Assembly: GCA_030248225.1 (NCBI GenBank) | Contig: JASANE010020197.1 | Span: 1-64,000, forward strand | Reading direction: 5' to 3' | Length of the DNA stretch: 64,000 nucleotides | DNA from: Trileptium ribeirensis | Lineage: Eukaryota > Nematoda > Enoplea > Enoplida > Thoracostomopsidae | Notes under the pieces: generated by a model | Told to the model about the DNA's origin: nothing | Database searches by the model: none | Seen by the model: only the letters and a program-made list of their open reading frames with translations | Part shown: in pieces, positions 36,330 to 47,289 of the stretch | Numbering within the stretch: position 1 is the first letter of the stretch | How the letters are laid out: each line of letters starts with the position of its first letter | Translations under genes and position numbers: made by a program

Positions 36330-36845
36330 GAAGTAATAAGAATGCCACTCCAAAGAACACCACCAAAGGTATTGACGCATAAAGATGCGATAAAAATCAA
36401 AAGAATGTCGGACCAACACCAAGCGGAAAAGTACAATTAACGGCGACAGAACCAAATATAACCACAGAGCCAGAAGATATAATTCAAGAAATTGACTTAA
36501 GAACTTTCGAACCAAAAAGGAAAGAGCAATCGGAGGAGAGAAAGTTTGCAAGAAAAGTATACTGAAACGTTTCAAGAAGAAGCAAGCATCGAAGAATTAT
36601 TTGGAAATATAGAAGACCCGGAAAAAGAAATTTGGGAAACGATGCAAATATTACGACAGAAAGAAAAACAATCACAATTTATAACGAAGCATGCGACTTT
36701 GACTAAAGAACTACAGCAAGCATGCCAAAGTCTGGATCAAGATGAACCAGAGATTCAACTGGCACAACCAAGAAATGAGTCGCAAAGTACTGATGAAGAC
36801 AAAAGAACTGTAGTGCGACAAAATAACGATACTCGACTAGAATAG
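36330..36845 (+). pseudogene. Frameshifted coding-like segment, unknown
   Basis: Purine-rich and highly coding-like. One frame gives a segment through PSGKVQLTATEPNITTEPED and KRKEQSEERKFARK up to about 36,556. The neighbouring frame then continues with ETFQEEASIEELFGNIEDP and a long Glu/Gln/Lys helix to 36,845. The switch suggests one indel in a former gene. It may be an LTR-retrotransposon gag or a host coiled-coil protein; no motif decides. Confidence 0.4.
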
Positions 36846-37079
36846 TCGCGACCAGAGGAGCAAAATCATAATGATCGACGACCGAAGATCATAATACAAG
36901 GAACAGAATACTATGAGGGTTCAGTCTGGATCAAGTATACACGCCGCCGAATAACAATAAAAACATATAACAAATACAACCGACAACAATTAAAATCAGT
37001 GATCATAAAATAACCAACCATGAACGGAGTACAGTTGAAATTCAACAATTGTATGAGCAACAACAACGGCAACCGAATA

Positions 37080-37780
37080 CGAGTAATAAGGGCGAACCAG
37101 CAATCGATGCAAACAAAAGCGAACATGGTGCAATTTAACCGCAACACAATGTAAACCGATATCAATACTGCGTAAATAATGACCAAATCGGTGCAAATCA
37201 AAGCAAAATTGGTGCAAACAACCGCAATATAATGTACAAACCGAAGTCAATACAATGCAAATAACGATCGAATCGGTGCAAATCAAATCGAAATTGGGGA
37301 CAATCAAGCGCGGCTTGGCGAAAATCGAGACCAATTTAATGTGAATCGAGAATAATTCGATGCAAACAAAAACCGACTCGATGCAAACGAAAACCAAAGC
37401 CGTGCAAGTTTGGAACCAAACAGTGCATATCAAACGCGATTTAAAATAAAGACTAGTTTAATGCAAACGGTGATCGATTCTGTGCAAACCAAATGCAATC
37501 CAACGCGAAACAAACCCAATTCGGTGCTAGCCAAAAGCAATTCGCTCCAAACAAATAACGAATTGGCACAAATCAAATGCGATTCGGTGCAAGCAATGAA
37601 CGAATCGATACAACGCAATTAGGACTCACTACAAATGGGACCAATTTAATTCAAACCTTGATCAATTTGGCTCAAATTTTGACCAAATCGGTGTATACAT
37701 AAAGCTATACAAAACCAATGCGATTCAGTGTAAACCACGATCAAATCAGTGCAATCGGTAGACAAACGTATCACGATACA
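37080..37780 (+). repeat. Degenerate short-unit repeat (TCGGTGCAAA-type)
   Basis: Dozens of variants of a 10-16 base unit around ATTCGGTGCAAATCAAA follow one another irregularly. On the minus strand the repeats create hydrophobic Cys/Ile/Leu-rich frames (37,433-36,996), which are artefacts of composition. Confidence 0.6.
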
Positions 37781-38314
37781 ATCAGCCGGTCTAAAGAACC
37801 GATAACAATACCGATCAAAGAATTGATTCAATCGGAGTAACAAAAAATCGTAAAAACAATCGGTTCATCCGAAGGAATTTGGGATTAACGACGAACCGGA
37901 TCAATGATAACGAAGATGGTGTGTCTAAAAACCAAAAGAGCCAATACGAATAGAACGATCAGAATGACGACCCAACCCATGGTAATCGAACCAATAACAA
38001 TCGGGGTAGAATCAAAACCGATTCAATACGAGAAAACGGCAGTCAAATCGAACAAGAATGCCCAAAGAATACCGGTATCAACGAAACCGGTCCATAATTC
38101 CACGACGTCGAGGCTCGTCCACCCAAAGAATAAGCGGGTGGTCTCAAACAATATTATTACAAAAAGAACGATCGATAGAGACAAACTTAATAATAATGCC
38201 AAAAATAAGATACTAAACCTGAAGAAACCGGTGATTTTACCAAAGAACAACAAGAATAACATTGATATAATAGTTTTATTGTTTGTATACATAACTGTAT
38301 ATATATATACGTAT
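37780..38314 (+). other. Low-complexity, Lys/Asn-rich coding-like DNA
   Basis: The frame 37,904-38,377 encodes Thr/Lys/Asn-rich sequence and runs into MITE copy 4, so its end is not native. It resembles the composition of 36.3-36.8 kb and could be the remainder of the same degraded gene. Confidence 0.3.
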
Positions 38315-39488
38315 CAGGGAATAACCGGAACCAAAATTTACCGGAACCGGAACCAGCAACCGGAACCGTCCATTTAAACCGGATCCGGAACCAGAACCTG
38401 GTCTTCGAAATTTATATATAGTAAAACAGATGATGGAAGAAATGAAGGTATAGTGGATTTAAAATGCATTAAAAATAACTTTTACATTAAGCTTAATGTT
38501 TTGCGATGGTATTATTGCCTTTCTGAAACTTTAAAGAGACTGAGGAAGCTAATAATGTTTATTTATCGATCAAATATGTCGATTTTTGGACACCCAGAGC
38601 AAAAAATGCCTTCCACTATACACCATTGCATATATGCGTCAAATCTAATATGCTTACAAAGCTTGGAGCGTAGAATACACACTTTCGCTCTGTCTCCAGT
38701 CGCCTCCCTTTACTACACATACGTTTGTTGCATGTTCTTCTGTAGGAAACTTAAAATTATTGGTTTATATGATTCTAAGAGAAAATAATAGATAGAAGGT
38801 AATTTTCTGATCAGTGGTCAGAGACACTGTTTAGGCTAGCGTTGGACAAACAGTGCCCGTCAGTTAGATCATAATGATGATAACTTTCTAATCGGAATGC
38901 TATAAATGAGACACACTGTGATGCTGCTCGCACAGTTACAATCAATACAGTTCATTGTCAAGAAAGCAGTTTCTAGCTGCGTTGCAGATAACGTTAGTTT
39001 ACTTCAAGTTAAACTGATTTACCAAGTTTACAAGCGCACTGGCGGGTGCCTGACGCAATTTATGTTAGCCAAGCATACCCTAAGTACTTCTGCGTAAGCC
39101 ATACTTTGTTACCGAGTTGAACCGGTTTTATTCAAACGTATCCCACAGACTTCTGGATGTGTAAAATAGCTGCTACAAGAATCGACCTGGCTTTGATTTA
39201 ACAAACTCCTGCAGGTTATTATTAAAAATTCCTGCTCAAATTATGTGCCCTACTTACGTTTTACACGGCATGTGGCTAGTTAATCTGTTCTTTTGCTTGG
39301 TTGTATTGGAGCTTGATCATTGTATAATATATATTACATATGTTTGGATTACAGGATAAAGCAAAAAAACGTGGAAAATTTCAAACAAAATTTTTAAACC
39401 GGAATTAAGGTTCCGGTATCGTTTTTGCCCTTTGCCGAAACCGCAACCGGAACATGATTTCCGCCGGAACCGGAGTTCCGGTTACTCC
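38315..39488 (+). mobile_element. hAT-type MITE, copy 4, right terminus lost
   Basis: The left end CAGGGAATAACCGGAACC is intact. The right end stops at GTTACTCC and lacks the final CCTG, with no matching 8-bp duplication. It ends about 28 bp before copy 5 in the same orientation. Confidence 0.8.
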
Positions 39489-39516
39489 GAGGTACGGCGG
39501 AAATATATATATATAT

Positions 39517-40666
39517 CAGGGAATAACCGGAACCGGAACCAGCAACCGGAACCGTCCATTTAAACCGGATCCGGAACCGGAACCTGGTCTTCGAAATTTA
39601 TATATAGTAAAACAGATGATGGAAGAAATGAAGGTATACTGGATTTAAAATGCATTAAAAATAACTTTTACATTAAAATTAATGTATTGCGATGGTATTA
39701 TTGCCTTTCCGAAACTGTAAAGAGACTGAGGAAGCTAATAATGTTTATTTATCGATCAAATATGTCAGTTTTTTGACATTCAGAGCAAAATATGTCTTCC
39801 ACTATACACCACTGCGTATACTGCGTCAAATGGAATGTGCTTACAAAGCTTGGACCGTAGAATACATACTTTCGCTCTGTCTCCAGTCGCCTCCCTTTAC
39901 TACACATACGTTTGTTACATGTTCTTCTGTAGGAAACTTCAAATTATTGGTTTATATGATTCTAAGAGAAACTAATAGATAAAAGGTAATTTTCTGATCA
40001 GTGGTCAGAGACACTGTTTAGGCTAGCGTTGGACAAACAGTGCCCGTCAGTTAGATCATGATGATAACTTTCTAATCAGAATACTATAAATGAGACACAC
40101 TGTGATGCTGCTCACACAGTTTCAATCAATACAGTTTATTGCCAAGAAAGCAGTTTCTAGTTGCGTTGCAGATAACGTTAGTTTACTTCAATTTGGACTG
40201 ATTTACCAAGTTAACAAGCGCACTGGCGGCTGCTTGACGCAATTTATGTTAGCCAAGCATACCTTAAGTACTTCTGCGTAAGCCATGCTCTGTTACCGAG
40301 TTGGACCGGTTTAATGCACACGGTCCCACAGACTTCTGGATGTGTAAAATAGCTGCTACAAGCATCGACCTGGCTTTGATTTAACAAACTCCTGCAAGTT
40401 ATTATGAAAAATTCTTGCTCTAATTATGTGCCTTACTTACGTTTCACACGGCAAATTGGTTAGTTAATCTTTTCTTTTGCTTGGTTGTATAGCTTGATCA
40501 TTGTATAATATATATTACATATGTTTGGATTACAGGATAAAGCAAAAACGTGGAAAATTTCAAACAAAATTTTTAAACCGGAATTTCGGAATTTTGCCCT
40601 TTGCCGGAACCGCAACCGGAACACGATTTTCGCCGGAACCGGAACCGGAATTCCGGTTACTCCCTG
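39517..40666 (+). mobile_element. hAT-type MITE, copy 5
   Basis: A complete 1,150-bp copy with both termini, flanked by ATATATAT (39,509-39,516 and 40,667-40,674). It sits in tandem with copy 4. Interior frames are shared by all copies and show no protein signature. Confidence 0.87.
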
Positions 40667-40669
40667 ATA

Positions 40670-41120
40670 TATATATATTGGTCTAAACATTATTAATTTT
40701 AAGGCAATTATGTTTGGGGGACCTCTAATAACCGAGGAAACTCCCCTTGACAAGAACTGAATGAAGAGTAAATCGGGTTGGTAAACTGAAAGATGAAATA
40801 AAATCGGGTAGGTAAAGAAAGAATAAAATACGGAAGGAAAAAGGGATCGGTTAATGAATGAAACAAAAATTGCTTGGAAGCATCAGTGGTAGATGCAGTT
40901 GCAGCAGCGGGGGTGAATGGTACGAAAAAAATAAGGTATATAAAGGCATCGAACCGGAATAAAGCAGATGCGGTTGTGAGATCAAAAGTCGAAGGTAGGG
41001 ACTTCGGTCCGGTACGTGGAGGGGTTCATCACTTCAAACGTCCGCCGTCAGCGTTTTGAGAGCAATTCCTCATCTGGTTTTGGAAATAAAAAGAAGGCAT
41101 CAGTGGTAGGTGCTCATCAG
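40670..41120 (+). other. Purine-rich non-coding stretch
   Basis: Contains two or three imperfect copies of AATAAAATCGGGTAGGTAAA at 40,765-40,830. A pair of similar GCATCAGTGGTAG segments lies near 40,880 and 41,097. No gene recognised. Confidence 0.35.
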
Positions 41121-42040
41121 ACAACTGGATATGTTAGGCCTCTACTGGGTTACAAGAAGGAATTGCGGTCCAAACCCGCCCTAAAACCCGGGGTTTTCAT
41201 CAATTTAGTTATTATACCCTTCACGCCCTTTTACATCCTTGTTTTTCGTTTTCCTTCTTCTCCAGCTAATTTGAATAAATTGCATCGAAATATCAACAAT
41301 GCGGTTCGGCTTAGCGTGGCAGCGTAGATTTGCTCGACTCACTCGGGTTTTAGACAAGTGAGCTCCAAAAGTCGCAAACAAAACGTTTATTTAAAATATT
41401 AAGATAATAATAATAAGGCACGGTTCTCTAGCACCGCTATTCACTCGCTTACGGCAGACCACGGTGCTAGCTTCTGATTACCTCAACTTGGATCCTTAGA
41501 ATTACGCAAAGTACCAACCTTATTCAATTCGCAGCCCCTGGACTTCTGACCACGGCGTTAAATATTAGAACAGTAGTTAGAAGTTGAGTTAGCTGATACT
41601 TTATTACAGCTTGTGAGTTCATACAACTGGCCCCCGCAAGGCTGAGCAGCTGCAGGGTTATTTAATTACCTGAACCTGAGTTCTTAGATTTACGCTAATA
41701 CAAGCCGTTATATTATACCTGTCCCGCATGGCTGACGAACTATGCTATTATAAAAAGTATATAGTAATGGCGAGTTACTGTCCAGTTGTTTTCTCAAGAG
41801 TCTTGATCCCGGGCGGCTGATCGAGTTGGTAATTTAGAAGGAGTTAGCTCGATGGGCTAACCTATTCCACGCCCCTTAGTCACCCGGTCTGCTGAAGACT
41901 AACACCATTTGCTAGGCCCCCCCGGACGGCTGCCGTACCTAACAAGTGATGCTACTACCCAATACACTCCCTGACCTGCTCTCCCGGATATTTCCTCACT
42001 TGACGCTTTAGGGCCGAAATTCTTAAATATTATGAACTAC
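41120..42040. repeat. Unclassified repeat family, copy 3 (A-end and hairpin modules)
   Basis: The A-end at 41,130-41,290 (GGTCCAAACCCGCCC, then TTATTATACCC and TTACATCC) is followed by a tandem set of modules at 41,430-42,000. Their core is CCCGGACGGCTG or variants, followed by TTATTTAATTACCTGAACC and CTTAGATTTACGCTAATAC. The modules run forward while the A-end is in reverse relation to copy 5, so the copy is rearranged. The pogo element is inserted at its right edge. Confidence 0.5.
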
Positions 42041-42042
42041 TA

Positions 42043-42290
42043 TAGCAATGTTCACGAAAAAAACGTCAAAATTAACCTTTCTCAAACGTTATGCTAAATA
42101 ACGGTTCTACGCTGCATACAGCGAACCAATATATGCCAACAGATGTCATTGACTAACACACCGACTTTTGTAGCCACACAATTACAGTCTAGAATCGCAG
42201 CGAAAAAAATATACCCGTTTTTTTCGTGAACAATTCAATAAAAAAGAGGAAACTGTCACGAAAGAAAACGTTTTTTTATTATTTGTTTTT
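42043..42290. repeat. Terminal and subterminal repeats, pogo left end
   Basis: The terminal repeat is 42,045-42,066. Inside it, GTTTTTTTCGTGAAC near 42,210 (inverted) and CACGAAAGAAAACG near 42,257 repeat the terminal core, suggesting multiple transposase-binding sites. Confidence 0.65.
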
Positions 42291-42465
42291 TTTGAAGGTA
42301 AAGCATTCGCTAAGACAAATTTTTTGTTTAAAAACAGTCAGACGTTTTACATAGCGTAATAACTCACTTTAATCTGATATATCAGAGACTATCTTCTTCC
42401 AAAACCAGTTTATTGTCCATTGCCAACTTCTTCCTTTCAATCTTAGCGACAGCTTCGAATGTTGA

Positions 42466-43490
42466 TCATGTTCGGCAGCTGCCATCGACCACTTCCCAAG
42501 TACGACACTTCAAGAGGGCCCGTGATGACATTCCAAATTTTAGTAAAATCAATATACCATCAACCATAATATTGTCATCCCGAACGGTTGGATCAAGGCA
42601 CTTGAATTCTAGATAATCGACAGGACCGTTCTCGTTTATCAGAAAACGCTTTTCCAATTTCGCAATAAAAGCACCGGCCCTTTTTGTCCTGATTCGTACG
42701 CTATGCAGTACCAATTGCCAACAATTCTTTTATCAGTATTGTAAATTGGACGACTGATGCTTTTCCACAGCTTAATAAGATGTGCCTCACGCTGGCGCTC
42801 AGTTTTTGGCACTACGTCAGCAGTTGAGAGTTCAAACTCATCACTCTTGATGCCATCTCACTCCTCGTCGGAGCTTTTGGGAGCAATTCTAGGACATTTC
42901 ATAAACTTTTTGCCAGCTCGATTTGGCCATTCCAGTGATTTTCCTTTTGCAGACTCATGTTTGGGTACGACGTCTGCCTTGGACTTCCGCGCGTTTGTTC
43001 GAGCTTCGATTTCTTTGCGCTTTTCGAGAAAACTAGGAGTTGTTATGACTTCCGCCAATTTGGCACGCTTGACCACAGCTTTATCTGAAAACCGACGCCG
43101 AATTAATGTTTCGTGAAATTCTAGCTCCATTTCTTCAGGAGTACGAACTTTTTTCGAGAATCGCTGTAGTCACTAGGAGTCTTAATTATACTGGATATTC
43201 CAGGCTGTTCCGACACGTCGTCGTTACATTTCACCCAATCTTTTACCCACCGAAGAACCCAAGCGGCTTTATATCCAGGTCCTGGCGGATCATGCACAGG
43301 AGCGGGAGCACGACGAGGGCGCACTGGAACAACCGCTTTAGCAGATGAGCCTTTCTTGGGCGTCTCTACAGTATGTTGAGACGGTGTATGTTGTGGAACA
43401 GACGGTTGCTGCGACTTGACAGGGGATTGAAGTAATTTTTGATACTGTTCATCAGTGAGCACTTTTCGACCGTCAGAAACCCAACGATCA
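42466..43490 (-). pseudogene. pogo transposase C-terminal region
   Basis: Frames 43,490-43,121, 43,130-42,858 and 42,714-42,466 give a Lys-rich, Pro/Gln-containing tail (SQQPSVPQHTPSQHT), a helical FHETLIRRRFSDKA part and a C-terminal domain with NTDKRIVGNWYCI, continuing after a frameshift near 42,715 as HSVRIRTKRAGAFIAKLEKR. Comparable tails occur in Tigger-like transposases. At least two shifts break it. Confidence 0.6.
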
Positions 43491-43499
43491 TACTTTTGC

Positions 43500-44201
43500 T
43501 TAAGTTTCTGATTAAAACGATTTAGCGGATACTTTTTTCATCCACGGGAAACACGCCGCATTTATTGAATCCTGAGATGACAAGGTCCTCTGTAAACACC
43601 TCCAGCCACAAGACAGAAATATGCTGACAAAACGCCTGTTTGGGGACAACATTTTTTCTTTTTTGGAAAACTTAATATTTTCTTCAAGTATAGCATTCCA
43701 CCGCGATTTCAGCCTACTAAAACAAACGGCGTCAAGCGGTTGTAGCACGTCAGTAGTATGCGGCGGAAATTTCAACAAAACTATCCTTTCTGACATTGCC
43801 CGTTCAATAACTTTGACAGCAATATGAGATGTGTGCCCATCAAATAGAATCATTAGTGGACGTTCAGGAACAGCATCGCAGAAATCATCGAACCAATCAG
43901 AACAAACAGCAGGGGTCATCCAACCCTTATTTGACACTCTTACGCTCATTCCGTCAATGCAGCCTTCGGTCCAACTTTGAATAATATTACTTGACGGTTC
44001 TCTCTGCAACGAAAATATTACTGTCGGTGGGTAGACAGCACCATCAGAGCGACAGCACGCCAGATCGCTTGAGTTTGATCAACGTTCAGCTATGCGATTG
44101 GTAAAAGTGCGTTCACCAACGGCACCAAAAACTCGAGATGCTGTTGGATCGTACGCGAACGAACTTTCGTCCAAATTGTAGACATATCTTGCTAAATGTT
44201 C
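43500..44201 (-). pseudogene. pogo transposase exon 3: DDE catalytic domain, broken
   Basis: Begins after acceptor TTTATTGCAG. The three catalytic Asp are visible: YNLDESSF near 44,170, MILFDGHTSH near 43,843 and LQPLDAVCF near 43,730. The last two are 35 residues apart (DD35D). An in-frame TGA near 44,070 interrupts the frame 40 codons into the exon. Two frameshifts near 43,560-43,530 separate the GVFP motif from the following PLNRFNQKL segment. All catalytic Asp persist, so inactivation looks recent or moderate. Confidence 0.85.
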
Positions 44202-44894
44202 CTGCAATAAATTATTTTTGTCGCTTCTGTTCAAAAGTCAATATCATTATTTATGAATTTTAATTCATTGTTCCCACAAAATTTTAATCTTATTGTTTTA
44301 GTGTTAACAGTTGTTGATGCGTGCTGCTAAATTTTTCTAAAACGAACCACAGAAAGCGATTTAATGACTAATCGGACTAATCTGATCCTGTTAACCGAGT
44401 GAGTAGAATAGAACACAAAAAGAACTCGTTGCGAACAGATCAATTGTTGCGTAGCCAAACATTGTTTATACTGAAACTCACACACATTAACTTATTGCGC
44501 TCACAGCTTTCATGCCGCACCGGTGTTTTCGACTTTAACTTGTAACTGGACGAGTGTCAATGTCCAATGGAAGACTAACGTATGCAAAACTTGATTCTCG
44601 CGAATTTTGTATTTTCGCAATTGTTTTTTAATGTTGGCTTCATAGCCATTACAAGAGCGATATATCCGAATACGCCGGACCGTATCCATCTCCATCAATA
44701 GTAAAAGCATAAGAAACTAGCCAACAGTATATATTGGATAACCACTTTTTACTAAGATGATTCTTACATAACATGACTGAACAGATTATAAATCAAATTT
44801 GCCAAAGCCGTTATTCAGTTTTACCAACAATAATGGAAAAAGGAGAAAATGGAGCTAAATTTCTGCTTATATATTATTCGGACCTGACCCTCAC
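44202..44894 (-). other. pogo intron 2
   Basis: GT..AG borders fit the coding phase. Short frames inside are not conserved-looking. Introns inside a DNA transposon gene imply expression through the host splicing machinery. Confidence 0.6.
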
Positions 44895-45191
44895 CTCACC
44901 AACTTCATCCCGGATCTTATCGATTTCTTCACGAACCAATTCGTAGAACGGATAAATAATAAATGGATTTTCACTGGCTTCTTTACGAGAGAGTGATAAT
45001 GCTTGCGCTTTCCGGAAACTAAGTTTGTGGCGATGCACGAATAGATATAAGTAAACTCGAGTCGGCGGCGATGTCCGCCAAATCGGCAAATCGTGTGTCT
45101 TGGCGTAATCCATGAATGTATCAGCAAGTCCGGCCATCGTGACCCCGTAATTACACCGAGCCATTACCCGTATAAATGCCGCTATTTGTTG
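44895..45191 (-). pseudogene. pogo transposase exon 2: second HTH (CENPB-type)
   Basis: 297 bases, exactly 99 codons, phase 0 at both borders (acceptor TACAGTAG, donor GTGAGG). It begins QQIAAFIRVMARCNYGVTM, continuing the LTE of exon 1, and contains HRHKLSFRKAQALSLSRKEA, the second half of the bipartite DNA-binding domain. The frame is intact. Intron 2 is 693 bp. Confidence 0.8.
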
Positions 45192-45747
45192 CTACTGTAG
45201 CTGAAAATTAAGCACTATGTTTTGACGGCAGTGCGATAACGAACAATTTTAATGAGTATATATTAAGAATTATGATTACATATTTCAAAAATTAAGATAA
45301 GTGCTGCGGGGTTGTCCGGCCCTAGATAAAGAATCACAGAATAATGTCGCATAAGTATCTGCTATTTCCAAACGAGAAGTTAAGTACAATTTGGCAAATA
45401 TATACATATTTTCAATAAAATAGCACATAATACATTTGCGTTGACCTACTGCCGGTAACATTCTGTCCGGTAGGAACATGCATCAGTCGCATATAGATAC
45501 AGAAATTAAGCAAATTATCTTTTGAAATTTATTGAAATTGCTCAATAAATTTCTTCCTTGCTCGTTTGATACTTAACGTAAAATAAGTCGCATACTTTAC
45601 GCAGTTAACCCCAATACCATATTAACATATATAAATAACTACCGATGAGTACACAGCTAACGGTTACTATTTGTTCAAAGAATGAGAACGTATTTTTATT
45701 GTGTTTTATTATTTAACTGACATATACAAATACTAAAGTACAAATAC

Positions 45748-46002
45748 CTCCGTGAGCGCTGTCCTGCGGCCACTGTGTTTGGATCCTTCTACTGTTCCGC
45801 GACCATCCTGCTGCTGAAGCCGCTTTGTTTTTGCTTTTCTGAGAGTAGTCTCGGACATTCCATGCTGCTTGGCAACGCGCTCGAGATTGGATTTACCTTT
45901 TTCTTTTACTTCATCAAAATACTGGTCCAAAGCTAGTTCAATAGTTGCATCATTCCAAGCTTTAGGTACTTTTGTATAGTAATAATACGGTTTAGACGCC
46001 AT
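45748..46002 (-). pseudogene. pogo transposase exon 1: psq/CENP-B-type HTH
   Basis: The ATG at 46,002 opens 85 codons ending at donor GTATTTG. The product has AWNDATIELALDQYFDEVK, then a recognition-helix region RVAKQHGMSETTLRKA, and ends SGRRTALTE. This is the classical pipsqueak-type DNA-binding helix-turn-helix of Tigger/pogo transposases. Intron 1 is 556 bp, phase 0. Confidence 0.8.
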
Positions 46003-46079
46003 TAAGTTGAAAGTTTAATCATATAAATGCTAAAATACAAGAAAACAATATACAGTTGATAACTTAAAATTGGGATGGA

Positions 46080-46482
46080 AAGCGTTTTTTTTGTGAAATC
46101 GTTCACGAAATAAAACAGCTGAAGTTTTTACTCAGATGGGGTTATATATTACAATTTTTTTACAATATGGCAACTATTGTTGGGTGTTTTTGAACACTAT
46201 AGGTAATTATTTTTCACTCAAATTATATATTAAATAAAGCATTCGGATTTCAATAGTTTGGGTCTGGCTTGAATACACTGCGATTCTGCAAGAAAAGAAA
46301 TATTTTTTTCATAAAATTTAGAAAAACCCATTGGAATACCTCAGGATCAACATATATCCTCTAGCACTGACAATTTTTCCATCGCAAAAAGTACAGTTGC
46401 TTATGAAGGATCAATCGTGGAATAATGCTCGAACGTTTTTTTCGCGAAAATTTGGAAAACGTTTTTTTCGCGAACATCGCAA
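46080..46482. repeat. Terminal and subterminal repeats, pogo right end
   Basis: The terminal repeat is 46,459-46,482. Further cores are ACGTTTTTTTCGCGAA near 46,433 (30 bp inward, same orientation) and GCGTTTTTTTTGTGAA plus CGTTCACGAAA near 46,082-46,108. Confidence 0.65.
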
Positions 46483-46489
46483 TATTTGT

Positions 46490-46900
46490 TAATACGATAA
46501 TATTATTACCGGTTATTTAGCCCTACTGTTGTTATTTGGAAAATATAACATTACTAAGGTTATGATTAATTACTGTTAGCGTACCTTTTTGTGAAATTCT
46601 GAGCCGTAGACATATAATTTTTTAATCATAACTTGAAGCAAAGAAATCTCATCAGTAGCTTTGAACACCTTGATGGCAAAAATAATTCTTTACGTAGAAA
46701 GGTTTAATACCAATATAATTAAATAAAAACCCAGGAAACCATATTTTATTCTTTGAAACTAAAGTACGTACCGATATTTTTGAAACACAATATCGTGCAA
46801 ACCCAAAATATGCTGACACAATTAGCTATGTGAGCTATCGTTAAAAATGACACAATTACAATCCAAAAGTGAAGCGTATTTCTTTACGCTGAATAAAAGC
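46490..46900. other. AT-rich DNA, nothing recognised
   Basis: No frame, repeat end or RNA motif that I can support. Confidence 0.35.
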
Positions 46901-47280
46901 CCACAAACAAGATAAAGATGTTGCAGCCTATCCTACAAGGAATTCTTTTACGTGAATTAGAATGGTAAAGCCGGAGCAACATGCTTCTCTCTAATCAGAC
47001 GCGAAGAACCAACAACTGAATAACCAAACTGAAAACTAAACCTAAAAGTTCAGCTAACTTCTTGTTAGCTATTAAGAACAACATAAGATTATTCAGATTA
47101 GGCATAATCTTTCAACAAAACAACAAAACGAGAAAACAAATTAATCTCAGGACGTAAAAGAGAGGGAGGAATATAATAGGTGAAAAAGTGAAAAGCCGCG
47201 GGTTTTGGGGAATTTTAGGGAATTTGCGACGAGTTTGGACCGGATTTCCCCCTGTAGCCTAGTAGACGCCTAACAAAAAT
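46900..47280 (+). repeat. Unclassified repeat family, copy 4 (A-end)
   Basis: Forward A-end finishing with GAGTTTGGACCGGATTTCCC, then TGTAGCCTAGTAGACGCC at about 47,270. It includes the GCTAACTTCTTGTTAGC inverted repeat near 47,052, also seen near 34,950. Confidence 0.5.
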
Positions 47281-47289
47281 ATAACAACA

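Larger units (their letters stand above)
42043..46482 (-). mobile_element. pogo/Tigger-type DNA transposon
   Basis: A 4,440-bp element. Its ends are inverted repeats: GCAATGTTCACGAAAAAAACG at 42,045 and, reverse complemented, GCGATGTTCGCGAAAAAAACG ending at 46,480. It is flanked by TA at 42,041-42,042 and 46,483-46,484, the target duplication expected for the Tc1/mariner-pogo superfamily. Additional copies of the GAAAAAAACG core lie just inside both ends. It carries one minus-strand transposase gene with introns, now inactive. It sits at the edge of unclassified repeat copy 3. Confidence 0.85.

Noticed and set aside
36996..37433. Hydrophobic 145-codon minus-strand frame resembling a membrane protein
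   Set aside because: It is the reverse reading of the GGTGCAAA-type repeat; the Cys/Ile/Val richness comes from repeat composition.
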